From the NCBI GenBank assembly GCA_964350435.1, contig CAYGJS010000011.1, positions 1-59,872 of the forward strand: a stretch of 59,872 bases of DNA. Direction: 5' to 3'. This document shows positions 17,235-26,189 of this stretch, piece after piece. The notes beneath the pieces were generated by a model. It was not told where the DNA came from. It made no database searches and saw only the letters and a list, made by a program, of their open reading frames with translations. Made by a program: the position numbers and the translations under genes. This stretch comes from TMED27 sp964350435 (lineage in GTDB: Bacteria; Pseudomonadota; Alphaproteobacteria; Micavibrionales; Micavibrionaceae). The stretch's first letter is position 1, and each line of letters opens with the position of its first letter.

Positions 17235-17768
17235 TTAAGCGGCAGGAGCCAAGGCACGCTCTTGCGAGGCAAGGCCGTAATATTCACACTGCAAACCCGC
17301 CAGCGTCTGCTCAATATCCATGCGCAGGTCATAATCCGCCGGCATATTGTCATTGGCCACCATATTAAACGCCGGAGCCATAGGCTTGGCCTTTAAACGC
17401 TCATACAGCGCGATTGAGCCGCGCCCGCGGCCATAATTATTATGGGTGTCCGCCTCGCCTATATATTCACTAAACAGCTCAGCCGCAGGGCTATCGAGCA
17501 AAGAAACGGCACTTAAAACAGGGTTATCAGCCGATGACGCGCTCGCCTGGGCAAATGCGCTGCCTAAGAAACTCTCGACGATCAAAGCGCCCAACATCCC
17601 ATCATATTCTGCCGCAGGCTGAAACGCATCATGCAGCGAAACAAAAGCCGCCGTCCTCGCGCCCTCTCTATTCGGAACGCTTGAAAGTTTTGATAATCTT
17701 TGTGATAGGCCTTTTATTCTATATTCTGTTTTTTGTTTAAAAAGCCCTGCCTTATTCGCAGTATTCAT
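17235..17768 (-). CDS. Unknown 177-aa protein
   Basis: Not recognised. Basic N-terminus ('FKQKTEYRIKGLSQRLSKL'), then an Ala/Ser-rich middle and 'PADYDLRMDIEQTLAGLQCE'. AGAGG lies 10 bases ahead of ATG 17768, and the bases immediately before the ATG read AGAGGGT. The same decamer AGAGGGTATG occurs three more times on the minus strand, all in the 33.2-36.4 kb locus. An inverted repeat at 17840 lies 72 bases upstream. It could belong to the same regulatory group as that locus. Confidence 0.55.
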   Translation of the reverse strand: MNTANKAGLFKQKTEYRIKGLSQRLSKLSSVPNREGARTAAFVSLHDAFQPAAEYDGMLGALIVESFLGSAFAQASASSADNPVLSAVSLLDSPAAELFSEYIGEADTHNNYGRGRGSIALYERLKAKPMAPAFNMVANDNMPADYDLRMDIEQTLAGLQCEYYGLASQERALAPAA

Positions 17769-17839
17769 ACCCTCTGTACCTCTTTTTACTAAAGATACGC
17801 GGGTCGTATGAATATAATTTTAATATTACATAAAATTCG

Positions 17840-17863
17840 AAGTAATAGTTTTACCTATTACTT
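17840..17863. repeat. Perfect 9-bp inverted repeat upstream of the 177-aa gene
   Basis: AAGTAATAG and CTATTACTT with a 6-base spacer, 72-95 bases before the start of the 177-aa gene in AT-rich DNA. It has no T-run, so an operator is more likely than a terminator. No matching copy was seen elsewhere in the window. Confidence 0.45.
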
Positions 17864-17917
17864 ATTGAGTATTTATCTAAAATTTTATCTATTTTCTACT
17901 CTCTCAGATTTCAGGCA

Positions 17918-17948
17918 TAAAAAAACCCCAGCGCAGGGAAGGGGCTTG
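17918..17948 (-). terminator. Probable terminator of the CheZ-like gene
   Basis: Read on the minus strand: GCCCCTTCCCTGCGCTGGGG followed by T7, about 30 bases past the CheZ-like stop. The stem is short and has a bulge, so the fold is uncertain, but the T-run is clear. Confidence 0.6.
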
Positions 17949-17975
17949 ATATAAATATTTGAAATATAATGAAAC

Positions 17976-18611
17976 CTACTTCTTTGCGCTCTCCGAACTA
18001 AAAAAGTCGTCGATTTCACTTTGATTGGAAAGCTTATTGGCAATCGCGCTGTGATTTTCCGCGCGCACATCATCGACCACAATCCCGATTTTCTTGAGCG
18101 TCGTGCCCAAACGATCTTCAATCATCCGTAAATTCTCAAGCGTCTGCTTGATTCGCTGGCCAGTAATATCCTGAAATGAACACGCCATGAAAATCTCTTC
18201 CACATGGCCGTTCACACTCTCCAAAAAGGCTTTGCGCTCGTCCTCGCTTGCGGCGTCCTTGCTCTTTTGAATATCCTGCGAAATCCTGTCCGCCGCGTCC
18301 AAAATCGTATTCGCGGCCTGTTCGGTCATATCAACAACCGCATCCAGCTCGACCCCCGCATTCGCCGCCGTCGACCCGTCCCCGCTATAGGAAATCGCCT
18401 TCAAAACCTCGAAAATCTCGGAAAATTTCTGCTTCATCGTGTCGTCATTCATATCGATCTGCTGCGCGGTGGCATTGATCTCCATGGAAAGCTCGTCAAA
18501 ACGGCGGGCAATAAATTTCTCGATGGTATGAAGCTGCGACGCAACTTTACTCATCGATGAAAAAACATCTTCGGAAACAGCAGAGTTTTCTGATTTTTTC
18601 TCTTCGCTCAT
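17976..18611 (-). CDS. cheZ: CheZ-family chemotaxis phosphatase
   Basis: 211-aa helical protein. The CheZ signature is 'CSFQDITGQRIKQT', with D148 and Q152 matching the catalytic Asp143 and Gln147 of E. coli CheZ, which dephosphorylates CheY-P. Long amphipathic helices precede it ('LHTIEKFIARRFDELSMEIN'). The C-terminus 'SEIDDFFSSESAKK' resembles the CheY-binding tail. It is encoded 18 kb from the che operon. A CtrA-type box lies 67 bases upstream (18678-18692). The CheY at 40342 is the likely substrate. Confidence 0.8.
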   Translation of the reverse strand: MSEEKKSENSAVSEDVFSSMSKVASQLHTIEKFIARRFDELSMEINATAQQIDMNDDTMKQKFSEIFEVLKAISYSGDGSTAANAGVELDAVVDMTEQAANTILDAADRISQDIQKSKDAASEDERKAFLESVNGHVEEIFMACSFQDITGQRIKQTLENLRMIEDRLGTTLKKIGIVVDDVRAENHSAIANKLSNQSEIDDFFSSESAKK

Positions 18612-18677
18612 AACTATTTATATATAATGAAAAAAAATGAATTTGTATTCTTACTTTTACAGCATCACACAATAGCA

Positions 18678-18692
18678 TTAAAGTTGTTTTAA
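18678..18692 (-). promoter_or_regulatory. Candidate CtrA box upstream of the CheZ-like gene
   Basis: TTAA-AGTTGTT-TTAA, an exact TTAA-N7-TTAA match, 67 bases from the CheZ-like start. It also lies 28 bases from the divergent glycosyltransferase start, which would be an unusual distance for activation. Unlike the other three boxes it has no clear TATCAT element on the minus strand. Confidence 0.55.
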
Positions 18693-18719
18693 GAGAATGA
18701 ATAACAAAGGAACGTAATA

Positions 18720-19949
18720 ATGAAGATCATAATGGCTTGGGAAGTTGGCAGGAATTATGGTCATGTGACAAAACTCGCAACATTGGCAAAAGCGATTGTG
18801 GAACGTCAAAAGAAGGCTGAAATCATTTTTGCTCTGCAAACGCCCAGTGCCGTCATCCCGTTCACCGGTGATATAAAGTACAAACTCCTTCAGGCGCCTT
18901 ATTGCCCTCCAAGGCCGCTTGCCGACAGCAAATCCTGGGGGGCGTCGCGCCTTTTTACCGATGATATGCGCCCCTGTGGTTATTTCGACCCGGATATCCT
19001 GACCGGTCTGATCCGCGCCTGGAGCGATCTTTATGATATTATAAAGCCCGACATACTGATCACCGAGGCCGCGCCCACTGCGCTCTTGGCCGCCAGAGGG
19101 CATAAATTCAAAACCATGATGTTCGGCGGCAGTTATGACGTACCCGCCAAATCCGTGCCCATGCCGCCGCTAAGATACTGGGAGAAGAACGATCCTAAAA
19201 TGCTGGCGGCGCGGGAGGCCGAGGCTCTCGGCATCACCAACCAGGCTCTTAAAAACGCCGGCAAGAAGCCCCTGAAAAACATCGCCGAAGGACTGAAATG
19301 CGACGCCGAATTTCTGACCATGTTCGAAGAACTCGATCATTATCCGATGCGAAAGGAAATCGAATCCAAACCGCCTCAATATCTCGGCAATTTCTTAACC
19401 CAAGACACGGGTCAATCCATGAAATGGAACGCGGGCGCCACCAAACGCATCTTCGCCTATATTCGCCCGGCAAGCTCTGGCTTTGATCAAACCTTGAAGG
19501 TTCTGGCGACTCTGCCCAAATCTATCGATTGCATCATCGCCGCCCCCGGCATCGCTCCGGCGCTCAAATCCAAAATCGAAAAACCGCATATCCGCATTGT
19601 TGACGGCCCGGTCAAACTCTCCTCCATCCTAAAAAAATGTGATCTCGGCATCTGCCACGCCAGCAACGGTATCTCCTGCGCCTTCGCCCTCAATGGCGTG
19701 CCCCAGCTCCTCCTGCCTGCCCATATCGAACAATTCATGTTCGCCAAAGCTGTTGGCCGAAATAAACTCGGGCGCGGCGTGGTGGGCAATTTCGGCCCTG
19801 AAAAAATCGCCGAAGTGATGAAAATCCTGCTGGATGACCCGCAATATTTGAACGCTTCCAAGGCTTTTGCCAAAAAATACAAAGGCTTTAAGCCCGAAAA
19901 CATCGCCGATGAAATCGCCAGAGATGTCCTGAAGCTGATCAAGCCTTAA
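18720..19949 (+). CDS. GT-B glycosyltransferase (UGT/MurG-like)
   Basis: 409 aa. The N-terminal 'MAWEVGRNYGHVTKLATLAK' and C-terminal 'GICHASNGISCAFALNGVPQ' followed by 'HIEQFMFAKAVGRNKLGRG' match the two Rossmann domains of GT1-type (UDP-glycosyltransferase) enzymes, the second containing the donor-binding site. No signal peptide or clear membrane helix, so it is cytoplasmic or peripheral. Acceptor unknown. ACAAAGGAA precedes the ATG. Its stop overlaps the stop of the convergent DUF3137 gene. Confidence 0.75.
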   Translation: MKIIMAWEVGRNYGHVTKLATLAKAIVERQKKAEIIFALQTPSAVIPFTGDIKYKLLQAPYCPPRPLADSKSWGASRLFTDDMRPCGYFDPDILTGLIRAWSDLYDIIKPDILITEAAPTALLAARGHKFKTMMFGGSYDVPAKSVPMPPLRYWEKNDPKMLAAREAEALGITNQALKNAGKKPLKNIAEGLKCDAEFLTMFEELDHYPMRKEIESKPPQYLGNFLTQDTGQSMKWNAGATKRIFAYIRPASSGFDQTLKVLATLPKSIDCIIAAPGIAPALKSKIEKPHIRIVDGPVKLSSILKKCDLGICHASNGISCAFALNGVPQLLLPAHIEQFMFAKAVGRNKLGRGVVGNFGPEKIAEVMKILLDDPQYLNASKAFAKKYKGFKPENIADEIARDVLKLIKP

Positions 19950-20935
19950 GCTTCAAGCCCGCTTCCGTCTTTATCATACAGGTCAAACACATCGATAACC
20001 TCAAGCAGCTGCTCAATCTCGCGCTTACACTTCAGAGCATGCTGCTTGGTCGCCACCGGAATATCAATATTCGAAGCCTCAAACATATCCCCATCATACG
20101 GGATCATCAAAAAGATGTATTTCTGCCGAAACAACGCCGCCGTAATCGGCGATTCATCAAATATATCCGCCGCCTCCGCCAGCTCTTTTAACAAAGCCTC
20201 GCTCACAATATTCTGCGCGTCTTGCGGTTTATCGGAAAACACCGAAAACCTGTCCCACGAAGGATCAGACATCTCCACAGCCACATCCTGAAGCTTTTGC
20301 CACCGCGTGCCGCGCCAATTTTTTACCTTGTCCTTATCGGCGGTCAAAATGATATGACCCTTAATAAGCGGCTGAGGGATTTCCAGCAATACAAACAAGC
20401 CATTAAACACGGGCGGTGCGCTCTTGGCCTTGCGCAGCAAACGCGCTTCCGACATCAGGACCTTCACGCCCTTGTATTTGCCCATAAAGCAGTCCTCCGC
20501 AGCATAAATATCATGCGAAGGAACGATGCCTGTTTTGGAAATAATTTTGCTGCTGATCCCGCGAGAGGGGTGATATTGAAAGCCGCCCAATAAACTGGCC
20601 ATTTTCGGCATAAACTCGCGCTTATAGGCCGATTTATAAGCGCGGATCGCTTGCCCGCTCCACATATGCAAGGAGGCCGAAATAGCAACCCCAAGCGCAA
20701 CACAAGCCAGTGCCTTGATGATATTGGCCTCCACCAGCAAGAACCATCCAAATCCTCCCCCGCCGATAAGAATCGCCAAAATCCCGACGCTCATCGCCAT
20801 AAAGCTGCGGCTGCGCGCAGATTTCATATAAGAAAGCCGCATCGCCTCGGACTCGCGGCTTAAAGCTTCCATTTCTGCGCTAAACCGAGATCCGTCTCTG
20901 CGGATAATGCCTGACTCTGAACCCTGTTCACTCAT
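19946..20935 (-). CDS. DUF3137 membrane protein
   Basis: 329 aa. Two adjacent transmembrane segments lie at about residues 45-90 ('VGILAILIGGGGFGWFLLV' and 'KALACVALGVAISASLHMW'), with a soluble domain after them. The features 'AEDCFMGKYKGVKVLMSEA' and 'VFNGLFVLLEIPQPLIKGH' are typical of DUF3137. Function of the family is not known. The stop codon overlaps the stop of the convergent glycosyltransferase gene. Confidence 0.8.
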   Translation of the reverse strand: MSEQGSESGIIRRDGSRFSAEMEALSRESEAMRLSYMKSARSRSFMAMSVGILAILIGGGGFGWFLLVEANIIKALACVALGVAISASLHMWSGQAIRAYKSAYKREFMPKMASLLGGFQYHPSRGISSKIISKTGIVPSHDIYAAEDCFMGKYKGVKVLMSEARLLRKAKSAPPVFNGLFVLLEIPQPLIKGHIILTADKDKVKNWRGTRWQKLQDVAVEMSDPSWDRFSVFSDKPQDAQNIVSEALLKELAEAADIFDESPITAALFRQKYIFLMIPYDGDMFEASNIDIPVATKQHALKCKREIEQLLEVIDVFDLYDKDGSGLEA

Positions 20936-20979
20936 GAGATAATTAAATCAGCTTGGCGCAGGCTTCGCAACGATAGACT

Positions 20980-21399
20980 TTATGGCGCCGCCAACCATTC
21001 AATCGCGTAATACGGCTCTTCCTGCAGGTGAATTTGCGGGTGCTCGTTGCTGATTTTCGCGCCGCAATCGGGCTTTAGCATATAAGCCTGCGCCTCAAAA
21101 ATGCGGCCATCTTGTTTCACCTTAATAACCTTGCGGTCATAATTTGGCCCTTCATATTCATCGAGTTTGGCCAAGGTCGCTTTGCTGACGCTATAAAGCG
21201 CGCCTTTGACCCGTAATCCGCCGCCCTGTATCATCGCGGGATAAGGAAAACGCTCCTGCGGGTCATCCACGGCCACCAGATTAAACGCATTGGCCGCCGT
21301 TTCCGCCTCGCCCTCAAGCGCGGATTCGCCCAATAAAGCATTCGCCCCATAACCGGGGCGCAACGTTCCATATACAAAAAGAAGGGAAGGTGGGGGCAT
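20980..21399 (-). CDS. Gamma-glutamylcyclotransferase-like (AIG2/GGCT) protein
   Basis: 139 aa, normal for the family. Signatures are 'LLFVYGTLRPGYGANALL' (substrate-binding YGTL loop), 'VKGALYSV' and 'LDEYEGPNYDRKVIKV' (the catalytic Glu is expected around 'DEYEG'). Such enzymes release 5-oxoproline from gamma-glutamyl compounds, and some bacterial members have other substrates. It is followed 14 bases upstream by the 130-aa gene on the same strand. Confidence 0.82.
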   Translation of the reverse strand: MPPPSLLFVYGTLRPGYGANALLGESALEGEAETAANAFNLVAVDDPQERFPYPAMIQGGGLRVKGALYSVSKATLAKLDEYEGPNYDRKVIKVKQDGRIFEAQAYMLKPDCGAKISNEHPQIHLQEEPYYAIEWLAAP

Positions 21400-21413
21400 A
21401 TGTGCGTTACTCT

Positions 21414-21806
21414 TTAGACTTCTTCATCAATCACGGGCGTTTTCGCGCCTGTAATCTCTCCCAATAGCTCGTCCAGCACGCTGATGATTTCCGCGTTCGA
21501 TCCGCCCGCTTTGCCGAATTTATCGGTGGCGTCTTCGTATTTCTGGATGATCGCGTTAATTTTCGATGCGGTGGCGTAAATCGGCCCCGCTTGCTTATCA
21601 ATGCTTTCCAAATCAACCACCAGCTGCGCCGCCTTGGCAATCAACGTATTGCCTGAGAGAGCCTTCTGAGCCTTGGCCTCGGCGATATCCGCCTTCAGTC
21701 CTGCGCTGAAAGCATCCTTGCGCGCTTTATAAATATCGAGATATTTTTGCCCCAGAGCCTGCCTGTCCGCGGCAACTATGGAGTCTGTAGGTAGTATGCC
21801 TGCCAT
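21414..21806 (-). CDS. Unknown small helical protein
   Basis: 130 aa, nearly all helix by composition (Ala, Lys, Asp, Glu), e.g. 'KYLDIYKARKDAFSAGLKAD' and 'IIQKYEDATDKFGKAGG'. No membrane segment or signal peptide. It ends 14 bases before the gamma-glutamylcyclotransferase gene begins and is probably cotranscribed with it. Not recognised. Confidence 0.6.
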   Translation of the reverse strand: MAGILPTDSIVAADRQALGQKYLDIYKARKDAFSAGLKADIAEAKAQKALSGNTLIAKAAQLVVDLESIDKQAGPIYATASKINAIIQKYEDATDKFGKAGGSNAEIISVLDELLGEITGAKTPVIDEEV

Positions 21807-21868
21807 ATCCTTCGCTAGCCTCCTTTATCCCTTTATTATAACGCGAAAGCCCCTGAAAGAGCAATCTT

Positions 21869-22597
21869 TTAAGGCTTCAGGATCGCCCGCGCATTCACGG
21901 TCATGCTCAGTGTCGTTTCCCCCGGCGAAGCCACAGGCGCGGCCATTTTCACCCCCGCATCCATCGCCATCATCTCGGCGCGGGCATAAACCGGCTGTGG
22001 CACATATCTACCGCCCTCGGTATTAATCTCCTTAAGCTCTGCCTTGGATTTCCCAAGCGCTTTGGCGGCGCGCTGCGCGCGGTTTTGCAACTTCTCTAAT
22101 GCCGCTTCCAGCATTTCATCCTGCACCTTCGCGGCCACCTCGGGGGAGAGAGTATAATTCAAACCGCCCATCACAAATCCGGCCCCTTGAATTTTACCCG
22201 CCAGATCAAGCAGCTTCTCCGCATTCTTGGATTTCAGCTGAACGCTCTGCGTGCCTTTCCAGACCATAGTACGCGGACGGTCTTTGCGCCCTGCATTTTT
22301 ATCATATTGATGTACGTTATACCCGCGTGTAACCGCTTTCACATCCGGATAGGCTTTGGCCATCTCCAGCGCTTTGGCCATCGCGGTATTGACATCATTC
22401 TGCACTTTTTTATTATCGGTGTTTTCCACCTCAATTCGCAAAGACGCGATCAAGAGATCCTGATCCACTTCGCGGCTCTCGGTCGCATTGATATGCAACA
22501 AACTCTCATTTTGCTCCAGCAAGAACACGGGATCATTGGTTTCTGCCAAAGCAGGAAATGAAAAAGCCATAAGGGCAAGAGCGAGTAGGGCGCGCAT
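21869..22597 (-). CDS. SIMPL-domain (DUF541) periplasmic protein
   Basis: 242 aa. A signal peptide 'MRALLALALMAFSFPALA' precedes a SIMPL domain ('LLIASLRIEVENTDNKKVQND', 'LQNRAQRAAKALGKSKAELK', and the terminal 'GETTLSMTVNARAILKP'). E. coli YggE is the best-known member, linked to oxidative stress; the biochemical role is unclear. I chose ATG 22597 because GGAG lies 9 bases ahead; an ATG at 22612 overlaps that site. Confidence 0.85.
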   Translation of the reverse strand: MRALLALALMAFSFPALAETNDPVFLLEQNESLLHINATESREVDQDLLIASLRIEVENTDNKKVQNDVNTAMAKALEMAKAYPDVKAVTRGYNVHQYDKNAGRKDRPRTMVWKGTQSVQLKSKNAEKLLDLAGKIQGAGFVMGGLNYTLSPEVAAKVQDEMLEAALEKLQNRAQRAAKALGKSKAELKEINTEGGRYVPQPVYARAEMMAMDAGVKMAAPVASPGETTLSMTVNARAILKP

Positions 22598-22799
22598 AAC
22601 TAAAATCTCCATCTTAAAATTGATACTTCACCTTAACGCCCCATATCCGCCCCCGCAAGCCTGTGATGATTTGAAAAGCTGAAAAACCACGAAACCGAAC
22701 CAGATCTTCGGGCTCAACCCCCATCGCCCCAAAAACAAAAATACGGGCCCGCTTATTTTAAATATTGATATATTATGAAAATTTATATATAAAATTCAG

Positions 22800-23444
22800 A
22801 TGTCTGCTACCAAGAGATTTTGCATATGTTATGCGGAGCTTCCGCAAAGGGCGGAGCAGGGCGATGAGGTCGTAAACTGGCATCACGCCTTTTTGGCGTT
22901 GATGGACACCACCGACCCCGAAAACCCTGTGCTGCTTCAGCAACTGCACTATAACAACTCAATGGAATATGACGAAATAGGCCACGAATTTATATCGGGC
23001 AAGGTCAGACCGAAAGTCATTTTTGAATTCAAAGATCCCGAAACGCTGTCCAAGGTTATCTTCACCCCGTATTTTGAAGGCAATGCCGAGCATATCCTGC
23101 CCGTTTGGAACCACGGTTTGGAATTCGCAACCCGCATAAAACAAACCCCCCATTTTTTTGGTCACGATTTTATGGATGACCCGAAAGTTGAAAACTGCCG
23201 AACCTATACCATCCGCACGCTGGAAAGAATGGGCTTCGGCTTCTCACGTGAATTCGCCAGGGAAGAGCACGGCGTGTCCGCCGCCCGCAAATATGCCGCG
23301 CCGTTAATGGCGAACTTCAACCATGCCGCCCCCCCTGACCTGCCCTTAGCCCTGTCTATGATGGCCAACGCCGAACTCGTCAACGCCCTGCCTGCGGAAG
23401 AAAAACCCGCCGACCGCCCGCACGATGATTTAACGGTGGTCTAA
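22800..23444 (+). CDS. Unknown 214-aa protein
   Basis: Soluble, no signal peptide. The sequence is mixed alpha/beta with 'VNWHHAFLALMDTTDPENPV' and 'IRTLERMGFGFSREFA'. The C-terminus is acidic and disordered. It begins in AT-rich DNA (22740-22800) without a clear ribosome-binding site; ATG 22800 is the first in frame. No recognised family and no operon partner. Confidence 0.6.
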   Translation: MSATKRFCICYAELPQRAEQGDEVVNWHHAFLALMDTTDPENPVLLQQLHYNNSMEYDEIGHEFISGKVRPKVIFEFKDPETLSKVIFTPYFEGNAEHILPVWNHGLEFATRIKQTPHFFGHDFMDDPKVENCRTYTIRTLERMGFGFSREFAREEHGVSAARKYAAPLMANFNHAAPPDLPLALSMMANAELVNALPAEEKPADRPHDDLTVV

Positions 23445-23451
23445 ACCCCGC

Positions 23452-23558
23452 CGTCATTGCGAGCGCATTTCCTTTTGTCATTGCGAGTACCCGCAGGGCA
23501 TAAACTCCGCGAAGCAATCCACAAACAGATTGCCGCGTCGGGCAAGCCCTCCTCTTAA
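23452..23558. repeat. Dispersed CGTCATTGCGAG repeat, rearranged copy
   Basis: Two left-arm motifs (CGTCATTGCGAG at 23452 and GTCATTGCGAG about 25 bases on), then GAAGCAATCC and GATTGCCGCGTCGGGCAAG. The closing arm is missing. It lies between the unknown 214-aa gene and the convergent hicB. Confidence 0.75.
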
Positions 23559-23579
23559 GTGACCTATGGGGCGGGAGGA

Positions 23580-23912
23580 TTAAATATGTTTGTCTTTTGC
23601 CGCCTTGATGGCTTCGGTCACCCATGTATTTAAGGACATTCCGCAAAGCTGTGCGGCTGTGGCCGCCTCCTTATGGATTTGCGGATCAACGCGCAGCATA
23701 AATTTCCCGGAAAAAGGCTTCTCCGGCGCACGCCCCAATTTGGCACACCATTCAAGGTAATCATCGACAGAGTCTATGAAGGCTTGCTCCAGTTCGTCAA
23801 CGTGCTTGCCTTGGAATGTTACCACGTCCTTAAGGTTAATGACTTCGCCGTGAAAAATTCTGGCCTCGTCATCGTAAGTAACAACCCCAGTATATCCTTT
23901 ATATTCAAGCAT
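23580..23912 (-). CDS. hicB: HicB-family antitoxin
   Basis: 110 aa with an N-terminal HicB fold ('YTGVVTYDDEARIFHGEVIN', 'VDELEQAFIDSVDDYLEWC') and a C-terminal ribbon-helix-helix-like segment ('KFMLRVDPQIHKEAATAAQL', 'NTWVTEAIKA') for DNA binding. It overlaps the upstream hicA by 8 bases, the usual toxin-first order. It should neutralise HicA and repress the operon. Confidence 0.88.
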   Translation of the reverse strand: MLEYKGYTGVVTYDDEARIFHGEVINLKDVVTFQGKHVDELEQAFIDSVDDYLEWCAKLGRAPEKPFSGKFMLRVDPQIHKEAATAAQLCGMSLNTWVTEAIKAAKDKHI

Positions 23913-24171
23913 TCCGTACTCCTGATTCTATCAAAAAACGCCGCATCGACTTCAACGCGCCTTTGTCCGTTTCTTTTTGTGGATGCGGACGATGAAAAGT
24001 CGCAACCCTGTCATTCAAAAACAACCTGACCCGCGATCCATTCCCCTCTTCAATTTGGCAATTTAAGGCTCCCAGCATAGCTTCAATGTCCCGCCAAGCC
24101 ACATCTGAACGCAGCGGAGTTTCGAATATTTTATCGAGGGTTCTCTGATGCTTCTTTGATAATGATACCAT
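23905..24171 (-). CDS. hicA: HicA-family mRNA interferase toxin
   Basis: 88 aa, with the HicA double-stranded-RNA-binding-like fold: 'WRDIEAMLGALNCQIEEGNG', then 'SRVRLFLNDRVATFHRPHPQ' including the conserved His region, and 'DKGALKSMRRFLIESG'. HicA toxins cleave mRNA on ribosomes. Directly upstream of hicB with overlapping ends. Confidence 0.88.
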   Translation of the reverse strand: MVSLSKKHQRTLDKIFETPLRSDVAWRDIEAMLGALNCQIEEGNGSRVRLFLNDRVATFHRPHPQKETDKGALKSMRRFLIESGVRNA

Positions 24172-24216
24172 ATTATGATACTACTTTGTCAAGTTTTTCC
24201 TATTCAAATTCTGCCA

Positions 24217-26025
24217 TCACTCATCCCCCATCTTGAGCGCTGCGATAAACGCAGACTGGGGGATCTCCACATTCCCGTATTGGCGCATCTTCGCCTTACC
24301 CTTTTTCTGCTTCTCCAGCAGCTTCTTCTTCCGCGTGATATCGCCGCCGTAACATTTGGCCGTCACGTCCTTACGCATCGCGCTCACATCCTCACGCGCC
24401 ACAATCTTGCCGCCAATCGCCGCTTGAATGGCGATTTTGAACATCTGGCGGGGGATCAAATCTTTCAGGCGCTCACACATGCCGCGCCCGCGTGAAACCG
24501 CGCTTTCACGGTGGACAATCATCGCCAGCGCATCGACGGGTTCTTCGTTCACGCGGATTTCCAGCTTCACCAGATCATTCTCGCCGTAGCCATCAAGCTC
24601 GTAATCAAAGCTCGCATAGCCCTTGGACAGCGACTTCAAACGGTCATAGAAATCAAACACCACCTCGTTAAGGGGAAGGCGGTAAACCAGCATCGCGCGG
24701 CCCCCCACGTAAGTCAGGTCCACCTGCACGCCGCGCCGTTCCTGACAGAGCTGCAGCAATCCGCCGACATATTCATCCGGCACAAGGATGGTCGCCTTGA
24801 TCCACGGTTCTTCAATCGATTTTATCCGCTGCACTTCGGGCATATCGACGGGGTTATAAAGCTCGATCTGCTCACCGTTCGTGAGGTGGAGTTTATACAC
24901 CACGCTGGGCGCGGTGGGGATAAGGTCGAGGTCAAATTCACGCTCGAGGCGTTCTTGGATAATCTCCATGTGCAGCAGGCCCAGGAAGCCGCAGCGGAAG
25001 CCAAGGCCAAGCGCTTGGGAGCTTTCCATCTCGTAATGCAAGGAGGCGTCATTCAGGCGGATTTTGCCCAAGGAATCGCGCAGCTTTTCAAACTCGCCCG
25101 CATCCGCCGGATAGAACGAACAAAACACCATCGGGATGGAGGGCTTGAAACCCGCAAGCTTCTCCGCGCAGGGCTTTTTCTCATCGGTGATCGTGTCACC
25201 GACATTGGTTTCGCTGATATCCTTGATAGAGGCCGTAATAAAGCCCATCTCGCCGGGGCCGAGCTCTTTCAGTTCCACTTTCTTCGGGGTAAACATCCCG
25301 ACGCGGTCAATCTCGCGCGTGGCGCCGTTGCTCATAAATTTAATCTTCTGGCCGGGGCGCAAGTATCCGTCCATCACCCGCACCAGAACCACAACGCCGA
25401 GGTAAATATCATACCACGAATCCACCAGCAAAGCCTTGGTCGGCGCGTTCGCATCGCCGCTTTTCGGCGGGGGCAGGGTGGTGATGATCGCCTCCAGCAA
25501 ATCGGGAATCCCGAAGCCCGTTTTCGCGGAAACCTCAACGGCCGCCGAACAATCCAGCCCGATCACGTCTTCCACTTCGGTTTTCACCTTTTGCGGGTCG
25601 GCGGCAGGCAGGTCGATTTTATTGATGACGGGCACGATCTCATGGTCGTTTTCCAGCGCCATATAAACGTTTGCAAGCGTTTGCGCCTCCACACCCTGTG
25701 AAGCATCCACAACCAAAATAGAGCCCTCACACGACGCCAGAGAGCGCGATACTTCGTATGAGAAGTCCACATGGCCGGGTGTATCCATCAGATTGAGCTG
25801 ATAGGCGATGCCGTCTTTGGCGGTGTATTCAAGTCGCACCGTTTGCGCTTTGATGGTGATACCGCGCTCGCGCTCGATATCGGTGTTATCCAAGACCTGC
25901 TCGCTCATCTCGCGCTCCTCAAGGCCGCCGCAGGTCTGGATCAAGCGGTCGGCCAGCGTCGATTTCCCGTGGTCGATATGGGCGATAATGGCGAAGTTAC
26001 GAATATGTTCTAATGGTTTTGTCAT
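24217..26025 (-). CDS. lepA: Elongation factor 4 (LepA), back-translocating GTPase
   Basis: 602 aa, full length. The GTPase domain starts at once: G1 'AHIDHGKST' (15-23), G2 'RERGITIKAQTV', G3 'DTPGHVDF', G4 'NKIDLPAA'. The EF4-specific C-terminal domain ends 'QSAFIAALKMGDE'. It acts on the ribosome under stress or during initiation. Transcribed toward hicAB, from which it is separated by 45 bases. Confidence 0.98.
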   Translation of the reverse strand: MTKPLEHIRNFAIIAHIDHGKSTLADRLIQTCGGLEEREMSEQVLDNTDIERERGITIKAQTVRLEYTAKDGIAYQLNLMDTPGHVDFSYEVSRSLASCEGSILVVDASQGVEAQTLANVYMALENDHEIVPVINKIDLPAADPQKVKTEVEDVIGLDCSAAVEVSAKTGFGIPDLLEAIITTLPPPKSGDANAPTKALLVDSWYDIYLGVVVLVRVMDGYLRPGQKIKFMSNGATREIDRVGMFTPKKVELKELGPGEMGFITASIKDISETNVGDTITDEKKPCAEKLAGFKPSIPMVFCSFYPADAGEFEKLRDSLGKIRLNDASLHYEMESSQALGLGFRCGFLGLLHMEIIQERLEREFDLDLIPTAPSVVYKLHLTNGEQIELYNPVDMPEVQRIKSIEEPWIKATILVPDEYVGGLLQLCQERRGVQVDLTYVGGRAMLVYRLPLNEVVFDFYDRLKSLSKGYASFDYELDGYGENDLVKLEIRVNEEPVDALAMIVHRESAVSRGRGMCERLKDLIPRQMFKIAIQAAIGGKIVAREDVSAMRKDVTAKCYGGDITRKKKLLEKQKKGKAKMRQYGNVEIPQSAFIAALKMGDE

Positions 26026-26189
26026 GGGGGTAAGAGATACGGGGGATAGCGGCCAATTTCAAGCGCGATTTTCATGCCCGCCCTCATATTTCATCTTTTA
26101 CACAGCCCAAGGCCACGCCTTTGCCATATAAATTTGCAAAACCATAAAAAGCTCTGCTAACTTGAGAAGTTGAATAAGTAAAGGGATCC

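Noticed and set aside
24511..25701. Long open frame on the plus strand opposite lepA
   Set aside because: It lies wholly antisense to a clearly conserved gene; the protein is a reverse-frame shadow rich in His, Arg and Gln.
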